Of a DNA stretch of 64,000 nucleotides, positions 1-8,363 are shown one piece after another (the first letter of the stretch is position 1; every line of letters starts with the position of its first letter). The translations under genes were made by a program, and so were the position numbers. The DNA comes from Corynebacterium sp. KPL1814 (GTDB lineage: Bacteria > Actinomycetota > Actinomycetes > Mycobacteriales > Mycobacteriaceae). The stretch covers positions 137,797 through 201,796 of the forward strand of contig NZ_KI515775.1 of assembly GCF_000478175.1 (NCBI RefSeq), given 5' to 3'. The notes beneath the pieces are model-generated. The model was not told the origin of the DNA. It did not search any database and saw only the letters and a list, made by a program, of their open reading frames with translations.

Positions 1-741
1 GTCGCGGGCAAAACCAACGCCTTCGGGCGTACCGGTTACGATGACGTCACCGGGGTTGAGGGGGTAGAGCTGCGAGCAGAATTCTATGAGTTCAGCGATG
101 GAAAAGATGAGGTCATCGGTATTATCCTGCTGGCGCACTTCACCATTAACCGTGGTGGTCAGCCGCGCGCTACTGCCCGGCGCCCATTCATCAGGGGTGG
201 TCAGCCAAGGCCCAAACCCTGCGGTGCGATAAAAAGACTTGCCAGCGTGAAATTGGCTGGTCTGGCGCTGAAAATCGCGCAAGGTGTAGTCATTCATGAT
301 GGAATACCCCGCCACGTAATCCAATGCGTCCGCGCGGGTTACGCGGTGCGCGCGCTCGCCGATGACCACCGCTAGCTCACCCTCATAGTCCAGCTTCTGG
401 GTAGCGTATTCGGGGATATAGACGTCATCGAAGGGGCCGGTTAGCGCATCGGCGAATTTGATAAACAGCGTGGGGTGCTCGGGAAAGTCGCGGCCCATTT
501 CCCGGATATGCTTGGCGTAATTAAGGCCCACGCAGATGATCTTCCCTGGCGTTGGGACGACTGCTTCTAAATCATGCTGATCAAAGACTATTGGCTCGCC
601 GGATAGCTGTGCGGCCTTGCGCCAATCTTCGCTGCGCAGCAGCGCGCCTACGTCTTCGTAGTCCAGCTCCACTCCCACATTATCGCCTTCAATGCGGATT
701 GCGGAGGTGCCGAACGCGGTGCGAAGAGTAGCCAATTTCAT
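1..741 (-). CDS. Fumarylacetoacetate hydrolase (FAH) family protein, partial
   Basis: Translation from the ATG at 741 gives a FAH-fold protein that runs off the left edge in frame, so only the first 247 residues are seen. The segment with GKIICVGLNYAKH, then LDYEGELAVVIG and the final VTGTPEGVG motif is typical of the family. The acidic residues of YEGELA are expected metal ligands. Members hydrolyse or decarboxylate beta-diketo acids such as fumarylpyruvate or acylpyruvates, but the substrate cannot be told here. The start lies 5 bp downstream of the pth stop on the same strand, so the two are probably co-transcribed. The C-terminus is missing only because of the window edge. Confidence 0.85.
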   Translation of the reverse strand, partial: MKLATLRTAFGTSAIRIEGDNVGVELDYEDVGALLRSEDWRKAAQLSGEPIVFDQHDLEAVVPTPGKIICVGLNYAKHIREMGRDFPEHPTLFIKFADALTGPFDDVYIPEYATQKLDYEGELAVVIGERAHRVTRADALDYVAGYSIMNDYTLRDFQRQTSQFHAGKSFYRTAGFGPWLTTPDEWAPGSSARLTTTVNGEVRQQDNTDDLIFSIAELIEFCSQLYPLNPGDVIVTGTPEGVGFARD

Positions 742-746
742 GCCAG

Positions 747-1280
747 CTAGTCTAGCGCACTCCTTATTTCTGCTACCGCGTCAGCGCAAAGGATGGGGAT
801 CTCCACCTTTTCTTGCTTGGACCACGGCTTGAGCACAAACGATGCCGGATCCATCCGGCCTGGCGGCCTTCCGATGCCTATGGAAAGACGCTGATAGTCC
901 TTAGTACCGAGCGACTTCGTGGTAGAGCGCAGACCGTTGTGCCCGTGATCGCCGCCGCCTTGGCGCAATTTCACGGTCCCGAAGTCGAACTCTAATTCAT
1001 CGTGGACTACCACAATATCCGCGGGCGCCAGATGGAAATACTGGGCGAGTGCCTTGATCGGCCCGCCAGAAAGATTCATAAAGGACCGCGGTTTAGCGCA
1101 GATTACCTTGCGGCCGGATAGCGTTCCTTCCGCAACCTCGGTATTAGTCTTCTTATGTACCGAAAAGCTGCTCATTAATTCACCGGCGAGCTCATCGGCA
1201 ACATCGAAGCCGATATTGTGCCGCGTGCCGGAATATTTCGGGCCAGGATTGCCAAGGCCTACTACGAGTAGTGGAGTCAC
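747..1280 (-). CDS. pth: Peptidyl-tRNA hydrolase
   Basis: Pth cleaves the ester bond of peptidyl-tRNAs that drop off the ribosome and recycles the tRNA in the cytoplasm. The 177-residue product is slightly shorter than the usual 185-195. It has the full active site: GLGNPG at 8-13, the catalytic His21 in TRHNIGF, Asn69 in FMNLSG, Asp94 in VVHDEL and Asn115 in GHNG. The start is GTG at 1280. An ATG at 1285 is in another frame and stops at once. No clear Shine-Dalgarno sequence precedes the GTG, but an AATAAT-like -10 box lies a few bases upstream, which would fit a leaderless mRNA. The FAH-family gene follows after 5 bp. Confidence 0.95.
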   Translation of the reverse strand: MTPLLVVGLGNPGPKYSGTRHNIGFDVADELAGELMSSFSVHKKTNTEVAEGTLSGRKVICAKPRSFMNLSGGPIKALAQYFHLAPADIVVVHDELEFDFGTVKLRQGGGDHGHNGLRSTTKSLGTKDYQRLSIGIGRPPGRMDPASFVLKPWSKQEKVEIPILCADAVAEIRSALD

Positions 1281-1434
1281 TGCATTATTGTCGCATAGAT
1301 TGAAATTCTATTGGAAATACAATTACATGCTCCATGGAATATGCCGCCGAGTATCATTGCTGCTCGGTTGCTAAAAATACTTCTTATAACGGTGGACTTG
1401 GAGAAGTATCGTAGTGATTAAGGAGGTGCGCCCC

Positions 1435-1590
1435 ATGTCCGAAAAATCAACTGAAGTTGATCGCGAAACCGAAAATGTACCTAGTAGCAAAGTTGCTGCT
1501 GCGCGGCTCATTATCAAGCGCGCTAAGGAAGGCAAGGGCAAGATTGAAATCACGCCTAGAATTCGTGAACTTGCCGGACAAGATTTATAA
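1435..1590 (+). CDS. Small hypothetical protein (51 aa)
   Basis: A 51-codon frame starts at ATG 1435 and is preceded by a near-perfect AAGGAGG ribosome binding site at 1420-1426 with 8 nt spacing, which is the main evidence that it is real. The product begins MSEKSTEVDRETENV, has a polar, acidic N-terminal third, then a basic helix-like segment (AAARLIIKRAKEGKGK) and ends RELAGQDL. No signal peptide or membrane segment is visible. It is divergent from pth and convergent with rplY, with a strong hairpin in between. I do not recognise a domain; a small cytoplasmic or nucleic-acid-associated protein is possible but unproven. Confidence 0.6.
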   Translation: MSEKSTEVDRETENVPSSKVAAARLIIKRAKEGKGKIEITPRIRELAGQDL

Positions 1591-1609
1591 AACCATCTAT
1601 AAAACTGCG

Positions 1610-1643
1610 ATATCGCCGTGAGCATTGCTGCTCACGGCGATAT
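1610..1643. terminator. Rho-independent terminator, rplY / small ORF
   Basis: A perfect 15-bp stem (1610-1624 with 1629-1643) closes a 4-nt loop. On the minus strand it is followed by AGTTTTAT, so it is best placed to end rplY transcription. It lies between two convergent genes and may also act on the 51-codon gene. Confidence 0.8.
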
Positions 1644-1663
1644 GCGTTTGGGGGAGTGGGAAA

Positions 1664-2323
1664 CTACTCCTCAGAATCGCCGGACTCGGAGGACTCGCCC
1701 TCCTCATCGACGGAGTCGGCACCAGCGTCGGCGCCGCCTTCCTCAGCAGCCTCAGCGGCCTCTTCGAGCTCCTCGTCAACCTCAGGCAGGGAGATGGAGA
1801 GGATAACGGTCTCTGGGTCTGCCACCAGGGTGGTGCCTTCCGGCATGGTGATGTCGGCGGCGGTGATGACTTCGCCGTCCTCGAGGCCCTCGATGGACAG
1901 TTCGATCTCTTCCGGAATGTTCAGTACGTCAGCCTCAACCATGAGGACGTCTGCGTCCTGGATGTGCATGGTGCCCGGTGCGGACTCGCCGGTCAGGGTA
2001 ATCGGAACCTCAACCTCGACCTTCTCGCCGCGCTTAATCAGCAGCAAGTCAACGTGGTCGATGTCCATGGTGAGCACGTTCTGGTCAACGTTCTTGACCA
2101 TGGTCAGGTACTGCTCGCCTTCGATCTCGAGCTCCAGAACGGCGTTGACACCGTTGTTGCGAACGAGGGACTGGATGTCCAGCAGCGGCACTGCGAAGTG
2201 TACTGGCTCCTGGTCGCTACCGTAGATTACGCCGGGAACCTTCCAGTCGCGGCGCAGGCGGCGGGCGTAGCCCTTGCCAAAGACGGTACGTGGTTCTGCT
2301 TTAATGATTGGGCGCTCTGCCAT
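1664..2323 (-). CDS. rplY: 50S ribosomal protein L25/general stress protein Ctc
   Basis: The 219-residue protein has the long Ctc form: an N-terminal L25 5S-rRNA-binding domain (about residues 1-95, beginning MAERPIIKAEPRTVFGKG), a C-terminal all-beta Ctc domain (about 100-190) and a very acidic Glu/Asp/Ser tail. L25 binds 5S rRNA in the large subunit; the Ctc form is linked to stress responses in several Gram-positive bacteria. A good ribosome binding site (AAAGGAG, spacing about 9) precedes the ATG. prs lies upstream on the same strand but is separated by 460 bp holding two palindromic repeats, so rplY likely has its own promoter. Confidence 0.95.
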   Translation of the reverse strand: MAERPIIKAEPRTVFGKGYARRLRRDWKVPGVIYGSDQEPVHFAVPLLDIQSLVRNNGVNAVLELEIEGEQYLTMVKNVDQNVLTMDIDHVDLLLIKRGEKVEVEVPITLTGESAPGTMHIQDADVLMVEADVLNIPEEIELSIEGLEDGEVITAADITMPEGTTLVADPETVILSISLPEVDEELEEAAEAAEEGGADAGADSVDEEGESSESGDSEE

Positions 2324-2577
2324 GATGCAATCTCCTTTGTCGGTGTAGTGCGGCGAGGCTATCGAAGTTATAAAAACGACGAAAGCCTGCCGATGAACGT
2401 CTTGGACGAGTCATCGCAGGCGTCAATAAAAGCAACATGCTCTAACTTCAATCGCGTCGATAACGGCTTCCCAATTTTTGAGTCGCCCTCGCCGAGACTG
2501 AGTTAGATTAGCATCTCTCGGCCGACGAAACCAAAACCCACCCCGTTAATCTTCCTTCGCGCCCTTTCCTCTGATTG

Positions 2578-2643
2578 CGCCCTTCGCGCTCACCGGCGGC
2601 GCGTATGTCTGTAGCTCGGGTTACGCAGTGAGCGCGAAGGGCG
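2578..2643. repeat. 66-bp palindromic repeat, copy A
   Basis: Perfect 16-bp inverted arms, CGCCCTTCGCGCTCAC at 2578-2593 and its reverse complement at 2628-2643, are separated by 34 bp. The same architecture recurs at 2686-2751, 61486-61550 and about 61622-61686. The gap between rplY (start 2323) and prs (stop 2784) contains little besides copies A and B. Confidence 0.85.
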
Positions 2644-2685
2644 GGTGGGAGAACAGCAGGCGGTAGTGCTTGCGCGTACCTGCGA

Positions 2686-2751
2686 CGCCCTTGGCGCTCA
2701 CGGGGATGGAAAACACCAACACCCCGCCGTTCACGGTGAGCGCGAAGGGCG
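2686..2751. repeat. 66-bp palindromic repeat, copy B
   Basis: Arms at 2686-2701 (one mismatch from copy A) and 2736-2751 (identical to the copy A right arm), again 34 bp apart. The spacer also pairs weakly near its ends (CGGGG with CCCCG). It sits about 30 bp downstream of the prs stop and could act as a hairpin in the 3' end of that transcript, but it lacks a T-tract. Confidence 0.85.
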
Positions 2752-2783
2752 GGGTGCGAGGTGTAGTGTGACCGGCGAAACGC

Positions 2784-3758
2784 TTATGCCCGATCGAAAA
2801 GGGTAGTTACAGAACCGTTTTCGAAGATCTCGTGGATGGTCCGAGCCAGCAGTGGGGCGATGGACAGGACCTTGAGGTTGGACCAGCCTTCGGTGGACTG
2901 CGGCAGGGTATCGGTGGTGATGACTTCCTCGGCACCGCATTCGGACAGGCGCTCGCGGGCGGGGTCAGAGAATACGCCGTGGGTGCAGGCGATGATGACC
3001 TTCTTTGCGCCCGCTTCCTTGAGCACGCGCACAGCGCCGGCGATGGTGCCACCGGTGTCAATCATGTCATCGAGAAGCACGCAGTCCTTGCCCTCAACTT
3101 CGCCCACCACGCGGTTGGAGACCGTCTTATTGGCCTCGGTATTCGAGCGGGTCTTGTGCACGAAGGCCAGCGGGGCATCGCCCAAGTCGTGGGCCCACTT
3201 TTCGGCGACCTTCACGCGTCCAGCATCGGGGGAGACGACGGCGATGTTATCGGTGGCGTACTTGGACTTGATGTAGTCCGTCAAGATGGGCTGGGCGTGC
3301 ATGTGGTCCACAGGGCCGTCGAAGAAGCCCTGAATCTGGTCCGTGTGCAGGTCCACCGAGACGATGCGGTCCGCACCGGCTGCCTCCAGGAGATCTGCGA
3401 CCAGGCGGGCGGAGATGGGCTCGCGGCCCAAGTGCTTCTTATCCTGACGCGCATATGGGTAGAACGGCAAGATCGCGGTGATGCGCTTGGCGGAACCACG
3501 CTTCAGCGCATCGATCATGATGAGCTGTTCCATCAACCACTTATTAAGCGGCTGAGAATGCGATTGCATGACGAAGCAGTCAGCGCCGCGCACGGACTCT
3601 TCGAAGCGGATAAAGATCTCGCCATTGGCGAAGTCCCGGGCGGTGGTGGGAACCAGATCAGTGTTGAGTTCCTTTGCCACTGCCTCTGCCAATTCTGGGT
3701 GTGCGCGCCCAGAAAAGAGCTTCATGTTCTTGCTACTACCAGTTACCTTGCCAGTCAT
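2784..3758 (-). CDS. prs: Ribose-phosphate pyrophosphokinase (PRPP synthetase)
   Basis: Converts ribose 5-phosphate and ATP to PRPP, the precursor of nucleotides, histidine, tryptophan, NAD and, in corynebacteria, decaprenylphosphoryl-arabinose. The product is 324 residues. It contains LFSGRAHPELA near the N-terminus, the flexible-loop region PYARQDKKHLGREPISA, the Mg/ribose-phosphate motif VDLHTDQIQGFF and the PRPP-binding loop VLLDDMIDTGGT. I chose ATG 3758 rather than an in-frame upstream start, because the extension would overlap 98 bp of glmU and has no family counterpart; AAAGGGG lies about 10 nt upstream of 3758. glmU ends 16 bp upstream, so the two form an operon. Confidence 0.95.
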   Translation of the reverse strand: MTGKVTGSSKNMKLFSGRAHPELAEAVAKELNTDLVPTTARDFANGEIFIRFEESVRGADCFVMQSHSQPLNKWLMEQLIMIDALKRGSAKRITAILPFYPYARQDKKHLGREPISARLVADLLEAAGADRIVSVDLHTDQIQGFFDGPVDHMHAQPILTDYIKSKYATDNIAVVSPDAGRVKVAEKWAHDLGDAPLAFVHKTRSNTEANKTVSNRVVGEVEGKDCVLLDDMIDTGGTIAGAVRVLKEAGAKKVIIACTHGVFSDPARERLSECGAEEVITTDTLPQSTEGWSNLKVLSIAPLLARTIHEIFENGSVTTLFDRA

Positions 3759-3774
3759 AGGAGAATATGCCCCT

Positions 3775-5229
3775 TTACTTTTCGTTGTCCTGTGCACGGG
3801 CTGCGGCTTCTGCCGCTGGGGTGCCCGGACGCTTCTTTTCAACCCAGCCTTCGATATTGCGCTGTTTGCCACCGGAGACTACGAGTGCTCCCGCGGGAAC
3901 ATCGTCTTTAATTACTGTACCCGCACCGGAGTACGCGCCATCACCGACATTGACTGGAGCGATAAACATCGTATCCGAGCCGGTGCGCACGTGGCTGCCA
4001 ATGGTGGTGTGGTGCTTGTCCACACCGTCGTAATTGACGAAGACCGAGGACGCACCGATATTGGATTCCTCGCCCACGGTGGCATCGCCAATATAGGTAA
4101 GGTGCGGCACCTTGGTACCGCGGCCGAGCTCGGCATTTTTCGCTTCCACGAAGCCGCCGAGCTTACCGTCTTCGCCCACGATGGTATTCGGGCGAATAAA
4201 GGTAAATGGCCCGATCTTGGCGTTAACGCCGATGACGGAATCACTGCCGTGCGTGCGGACCACGGACGCGCCGGTACCAATCTGCATATTCGTCAACGTG
4301 GAATCTGGGCCGACCTCGGCATTATCGGCGATGCTAGTCGCTCCCCATAGCTGGGTGCCGGGGTGGATGGTGACATCGGTGCCGATGGTGACATTGACAC
4401 CGATCCAAGTGGTTTCCGGATCGATGATGGTGGCGCCGCCGCGCATGGCCTTTTCCACCATGCGGCGGTTGAGCTCGCGGCCGGCGGCCGCCAGCTGCAC
4501 GCGATCATTAACCCCGGCGAGTTCCTGCGGATCTGCGGCCACGTGTGCTCCCACGTCATGCCCGGCGGTGCGGGCGATTTCGAGGACATCGGTAATGTAG
4601 AGCTCGTCCTGCGCATTATTGGTATCAAGCTTGGTTAGGGCATCGCGCAGCGCTGCCGCATCGAACGCGAAAACGCCGGAGTTGACCTCATCGACCAAGC
4701 GCTGTTCTTCGGTGGCATCCTTGTGCTCCACGATGGCGGACACGGATCCGTCCGTGTCGCGAATGATGCGGCCATAGCCGGTAGGCTCTGCAAGGCGCAT
4801 GGATAACACCGTGACCGCATTGCCTTGAGCGGTGTGGGTATCGCGCAACCCCTCGATGGTTTCTGGGGTCAAAAGCGGCACGTCACCATTGGTGACGATG
4901 ATGGTGCCTTCGAAATCAGAAATCGGGGAAATCCCGCAGGACACGGCGTGGCCGGTACCGCGCTGTTCTTCCTGCACGGCCTGCACAACCTTGCGGTCCA
5001 GCTCATTCGCAATTTTTTCTACGACGGGCGAGACCTGCTCGCGCTGGTGGCCCACGACGGTCACGAGGTGGTCTGGATTAATTCCCGCCGCGGCGTGCAG
5101 CGCATGTCCAAGCAGCGTGCGACCGCCAATTTCGTGCAAAGTCTTTTGCTTTGTGGATTTCATGCGCGTGCCGGCGCCCGCCGCGAGGACGACGACGGCA
5201 CTTGGGGTAGTTGCTTCCACGGTCAACAA
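3775..5229 (-). CDS. glmU: Bifunctional GlmU: UDP-GlcNAc pyrophosphorylase / GlcN-1-P acetyltransferase
   Basis: Makes UDP-N-acetylglucosamine, the precursor of peptidoglycan and of mycothiol. The N-terminal uridyltransferase domain has the signature VVLAAGAGTRMKS near residues 13-25. The C-terminal half is a left-handed beta-helix of hexapeptide repeats, as expected for the acetyltransferase, including RPNTIVGEDGKLGGFVE. Length (about 484) is normal for actinobacteria. The start is uncertain: AGGAG at 5232-5236 is followed by TTG 5229 (2 nt), TTG 5226 (5 nt) and GTG 5220 (11 nt); the last two are the more likely starts. The tail is rich in Ala and Lys. It is operonic with prs. Confidence 0.95.
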   Translation of the reverse strand: MLTVEATTPSAVVVLAAGAGTRMKSTKQKTLHEIGGRTLLGHALHAAAGINPDHLVTVVGHQREQVSPVVEKIANELDRKVVQAVQEEQRGTGHAVSCGISPISDFEGTIIVTNGDVPLLTPETIEGLRDTHTAQGNAVTVLSMRLAEPTGYGRIIRDTDGSVSAIVEHKDATEEQRLVDEVNSGVFAFDAAALRDALTKLDTNNAQDELYITDVLEIARTAGHDVGAHVAADPQELAGVNDRVQLAAAGRELNRRMVEKAMRGGATIIDPETTWIGVNVTIGTDVTIHPGTQLWGATSIADNAEVGPDSTLTNMQIGTGASVVRTHGSDSVIGVNAKIGPFTFIRPNTIVGEDGKLGGFVEAKNAELGRGTKVPHLTYIGDATVGEESNIGASSVFVNYDGVDKHHTTIGSHVRTGSDTMFIAPVNVGDGAYSGAGTVIKDDVPAGALVVSGGKQRNIEGWVEKKRPGTPAAEAAARAQDNEK

Positions 5230-5289
5230 AACTCCTGGGGGTTGAGTTTGATTAGTTCTTCGGGCTTTATTTTATAGTCCATATTTAAA

Positions 5290-6486
5290 CTATGTGCGAG
5301 AAACCTCCTTAAGGCTGCCCGCGCGCCACACTCCAACAAAGCCGACGAGCGCCAAGAAAATCAACGCTGCCTCTGGCCCCGCGAGAGCGATGACGGAAGA
5401 AATGCCACCCATGATGAGCAAAATAATGCCCATCATGGTGTTAGCCGCACCCACGTATTGCGTCCTTTTATCCCCACCGGCCATATCCACCACGTAGGTC
5501 TTTCGCGCCACGCGAACTGCCGTATGCGCGAGATTGACGGCAAAGAAGCCGAGCGGCATGACCCAAGCATTCACAGCGTCTGAGGCCCAGTGGGAACTAG
5601 CCACGATGAGCAGGATGATAACGGAGGAGGCGGCAGCACCAGCCGCCATGGTGTTCTTGGAAGACTTATCCGAAAATACGCCAGAAACTAGCCCACCGAT
5701 AAGCGAGGCCAAACCAGAGGCAATCACGAAGCCGAAGACACCAGAAAGGTCATCGTGCAGCAGCACGATAAATGCGGTAGAAAGCGCCGAGACCAGCAGC
5801 AGAGCGCGAACGATGACGAAGTTGCGGAACTGGGCATCGTCAGTGAAAAGGTGCCACGTATCTGACCACCAGCTCTTATCGATGCCCTCTTGCTTACCCT
5901 CCGGCACCGGCTCTTCCACGTGCGAAAATACCCACGTCGCAATGGCCCAGGTAGAAGCGCCGACCAATAAAACGATGCCCATAGTAGAGATCGTGAGATC
6001 CCCCAAGAGGAATAAGATGACGCCGGCAAGCAGGGTGGCCCCGCCGCCCAAGGCCGCTGCGGATCCGGTCACTCGGCCGCGCTGGCCCTTGGAAATCGTG
6101 CGCGCCTGCACGTCTTTGCCGGCGATGGAACACAACGCGCGGAACAGGGAAAGCGCCGCCAATGCAAGAAGTACGATCACGCCCAACCATGCTCCGCGTA
6201 TAAAGAATGCTGCAAGGGCAATCACGGCGGCGGAGATGGCTTGGCCGGTCGAGCCGATCATCCACAAGCGCTTGCGGGCGCGGTGCGTGGTCACCCAAGG
6301 GGTAAGTGCGGCCTGCGGCAGCATGGAGCCAGATTCCCGGATAGGGGTAAGCAGACCGGTGAAGAAGGCAGGGACGCCTGCCGCATTAAAGAGCGCCGGC
6401 AGCACCGTTTTGGACGCAACGATCTGGTCGCCTAAATTTTGTAGGCCATTGGACCAGATGAAGTACCTGGCATTTGAGTTAGACAT
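5290..6486 (-). CDS. MFS-type membrane transporter
   Basis: A roughly 398-residue, strongly hydrophobic protein with about 10-12 predicted membrane helices and MFS-like internal organisation. A basic loop (THRARKRLWMIG) sits where MFS proteins carry their cytoplasmic 2-3 loop signature. Substrate is not evident. I chose ATG 6486 (MSNSNARYF); a longer GTG start at 6525 adds 13 residues without family support. It is transcribed in the same direction as glmU but 60 bp upstream of it, so it may be separate or weakly coupled. No regulator is adjacent. Confidence 0.75.
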   Translation of the reverse strand: MSNSNARYFIWSNGLQNLGDQIVASKTVLPALFNAAGVPAFFTGLLTPIRESGSMLPQAALTPWVTTHRARKRLWMIGSTGQAISAAVIALAAFFIRGAWLGVIVLLALAALSLFRALCSIAGKDVQARTISKGQRGRVTGSAAALGGGATLLAGVILFLLGDLTISTMGIVLLVGASTWAIATWVFSHVEEPVPEGKQEGIDKSWWSDTWHLFTDDAQFRNFVIVRALLLVSALSTAFIVLLHDDLSGVFGFVIASGLASLIGGLVSGVFSDKSSKNTMAAGAAASSVIILLIVASSHWASDAVNAWVMPLGFFAVNLAHTAVRVARKTYVVDMAGGDKRTQYVGAANTMMGIILLIMGGISSVIALAGPEAALIFLALVGFVGVWRAGSLKEVSRT

Positions 6487-6623
6487 GAAAGAACTTTCGA
6501 GATAACCGAGACAAAGCGGGATCACACTGTAATCCGGTCATAAGAGACCGCCTATCAACTTTACTCGCTTCCTACCCCTGGAAAGGGCGAAACCGCTGCG
6601 ATCGGCTATGTTCAGTAGTTGTT

Positions 6624-7340
6624 ATGCACGACGTGGATCCCCTCATCAACACGATGTACCAGGCCTTCGATCTGATCGGAGTGGCCTTGAACGGCATCAT
6701 CGGCGGCACGATCGCCCGCCGCCGCGAATTCGACATCGTGGGTTTTATTTTCCTCGCCTTATTTTCCGGCCTGGCTGGCGGCATGATCCGCGACATGCTT
6801 ATCGATGACGGCCCCGCAGCCGCCATCTCAGATCCCTGGTACTTGGGCCTTGCCTGCGCCGGGGCGCTGACGGCCTTCCTTATGGAACTGAAGGGAAAGG
6901 CGTGGGAGATTTTCCGCGAGCACGGCGATGCCATCATTTTGGGTATGTGGTCTACCACCGGTTGCGTGAAGGCACTGGCTGCAGGCATGCCCATGATCCC
7001 GTGCGTGTTTTTAGGTGTCTTAACCGCCGTCGGCGGGGGAATGGTCCGTGATGTCGCCTCTGGACAAATCCCGTCCATTTTCGGCGGCAGCCCCCTCTAC
7101 GCAGTGCCGTCTATCGTCACAGGCATTGTCATGGTGACCTTTGCATCCTATGACCAATTTGCCATGGGCATGGTGGTTTCCCCGATCGTCGGCAGTGGCA
7201 TGGCCATCATTTCCTACTGGCGGGGCTGGGTCCTGCCCCGCGCTGGGGTCGCGCCAGTGAACTACACCGCGGCACAGGTGGCCGCGATTGCCAAGAAGGC
7301 GGAGATAAAAGGCTTCCGCCGCGGCCGGCGCAAGCGCTAG
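6624..7340 (+). CDS. TRIC/UPF0126 family channel-like membrane protein
   Basis: The 238-residue protein has two tandem repeats of three membrane helices each. Each repeat carries the family glycine/charged signature: GLAGGMIRDML near residue 50 and AVGGGMVRDVASGQIPS near residue 135. Prokaryotic TRIC homologues form trimeric cation (K+) channels; the physiological role in corynebacteria is not known. The C-terminus is short and strongly basic (GFRRGRRKR). It is divergent from the MFS gene, with about 140 bp between them for promoters. Confidence 0.85.
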   Translation: MHDVDPLINTMYQAFDLIGVALNGIIGGTIARRREFDIVGFIFLALFSGLAGGMIRDMLIDDGPAAAISDPWYLGLACAGALTAFLMELKGKAWEIFREHGDAIILGMWSTTGCVKALAAGMPMIPCVFLGVLTAVGGGMVRDVASGQIPSIFGGSPLYAVPSIVTGIVMVTFASYDQFAMGMVVSPIVGSGMAIISYWRGWVLPRAGVAPVNYTAAQVAAIAKKAEIKGFRRGRRKR

Positions 7341-7378
7341 CGGCTTAAACGGCGCATAGGGCCGTACCGCAGCCAGCT

Positions 7379-7528
7379 TTAAGGCAGGTTGGTGACGATG
7401 GCGATGATAGTAAGGATAATCAGGACAAGAACGCTCCACCTGAGGAAAGGATCCTTGGTCAGGGGCAATGGCTCCCGGGAGTCGTCATCATCAGGTTCCG
7501 GGGAAGACGTGGAGTGTGGAGCGGTCAT
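7379..7528 (-). CDS. Small single-pass membrane protein (49 aa)
   Basis: A 49-codon frame begins at ATG 7528, preceded by GAAAGGA at about 8 nt. Residues 1-30 are polar (MTAPHSTSSPEPDDDDS then a Pro/Leu linker) and residues 31-47 form one hydrophobic helix (WSVLVLIILTIIAIVTN). The N-terminal acidic cluster suggests it faces either side with a short anchor. It is convergent with the TRIC gene, 38 bp apart. I do not recognise a family; the ribosome binding site and the clean membrane helix support a real gene. Confidence 0.55.
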   Translation of the reverse strand: MTAPHSTSSPEPDDDDSREPLPLTKDPFLRWSVLVLIILTIIAIVTNLP

Positions 7529-7647
7529 GGCAGGAATCCTTTCGAGTGCAACGCTGCTGCAATGCTAGTGAGGGCGACTATAAGCATCGCCCTCGAGCAA
7601 GAGCAAGGCACCTCGACGGCACTGCGTGAGTGCCTTGTGGAGGACGA

Positions 7648-8274
7648 CTACAGATTATCCACTGCGTACTGTGCTTCTTCTGCGGTGAACTTTTCACCGT
7701 ATTCGCTAACGAGCTGGTCATAGATAGCATTGGGCGACATGCTCATCATTTCTTCGTAATCGCGGGCCGTTTGAAGCGCATTATCGTGGTAGTCCGCTTC
7801 CAAATTATCAATTGCGTACTGGGCGGCTTCCGGGCTGAATTGTTCACCGTACTCGCTGCTGAGCTGGTCGTACAATCCCTGCTTGGACATGTGCATGGTA
7901 TCTGAGTACACCTTGGCACTCTTCAAAGCATTCTTGAATTCGCGCGGAACATCCTGGTCTTCGCTTCGTTCTTCTGGTTGATCGTCTTGCTCATCGCGAG
8001 CATCGTCGTCTGGGTTTATTTCCTGGGCATCTTCCGCCGGGGTGGCCTCTACAGTGCCTTGCTGGGTGGTCTGGTCTGTGGAGCTTTCGCTGGTTTCATC
8101 ATCGCTGCCGCCCAAATTGGCAATGATGCCGATAACGATGAGGACACCGATGATGATTGCGCCCCACTTAAGGCAGCCGCCCTTTTTCTTTTGGGGCTGC
8201 TCAGGAGCCGGCTGTCCAGCTGCTGGTTGACCAGCCGGTTGGGAATTATCGGAATAGGGGGATGGAGAGGTCAT
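7648..8274 (-). CDS. Ltp-family surface protein with two Ltp repeats
   Basis: From ATG 8274 (MTSPSP) the protein has 208 residues: a Pro/Gln/Ala-rich N-terminus (1-30), one membrane helix (37-53) and an acidic linker (57-110). Two tandem copies of the host cell surface-exposed lipoprotein (Ltp) repeat follow, about 111-158 and 163-208. Each repeat ends with the pattern YDQLxSEYGExFxxExAQYAxDNL. In the streptococcal phage TP-J34 protein this domain blocks phage DNA injection; in Gram-positive chromosomes it is common and its role is mostly unknown. Here it is membrane-anchored by a helix rather than a lipobox. The next upstream gene is a similar N-terminally anchored protein. Confidence 0.8.
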   Translation of the reverse strand: MTSPSPYSDNSQPAGQPAAGQPAPEQPQKKKGGCLKWGAIIIGVLIVIGIIANLGGSDDETSESSTDQTTQQGTVEATPAEDAQEINPDDDARDEQDDQPEERSEDQDVPREFKNALKSAKVYSDTMHMSKQGLYDQLSSEYGEQFSPEAAQYAIDNLEADYHDNALQTARDYEEMMSMSPNAIYDQLVSEYGEKFTAEEAQYAVDNL

Positions 8275-8363
8275 GGTGTGGATACCTTTCAAGGTGAGTG
8301 AGAGAGGAAAAGGGGAAAGTTTTCCGACATTGGCTGCAAGTTCGCAGCAGTGGTCGAGAACGA

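Noticed and set aside
3759-3872. N-terminal extension of PRPP synthetase
   Set aside because: Extends into glmU by 98 bp and has no counterpart in the family; ATG 3758 has a ribosome binding site.
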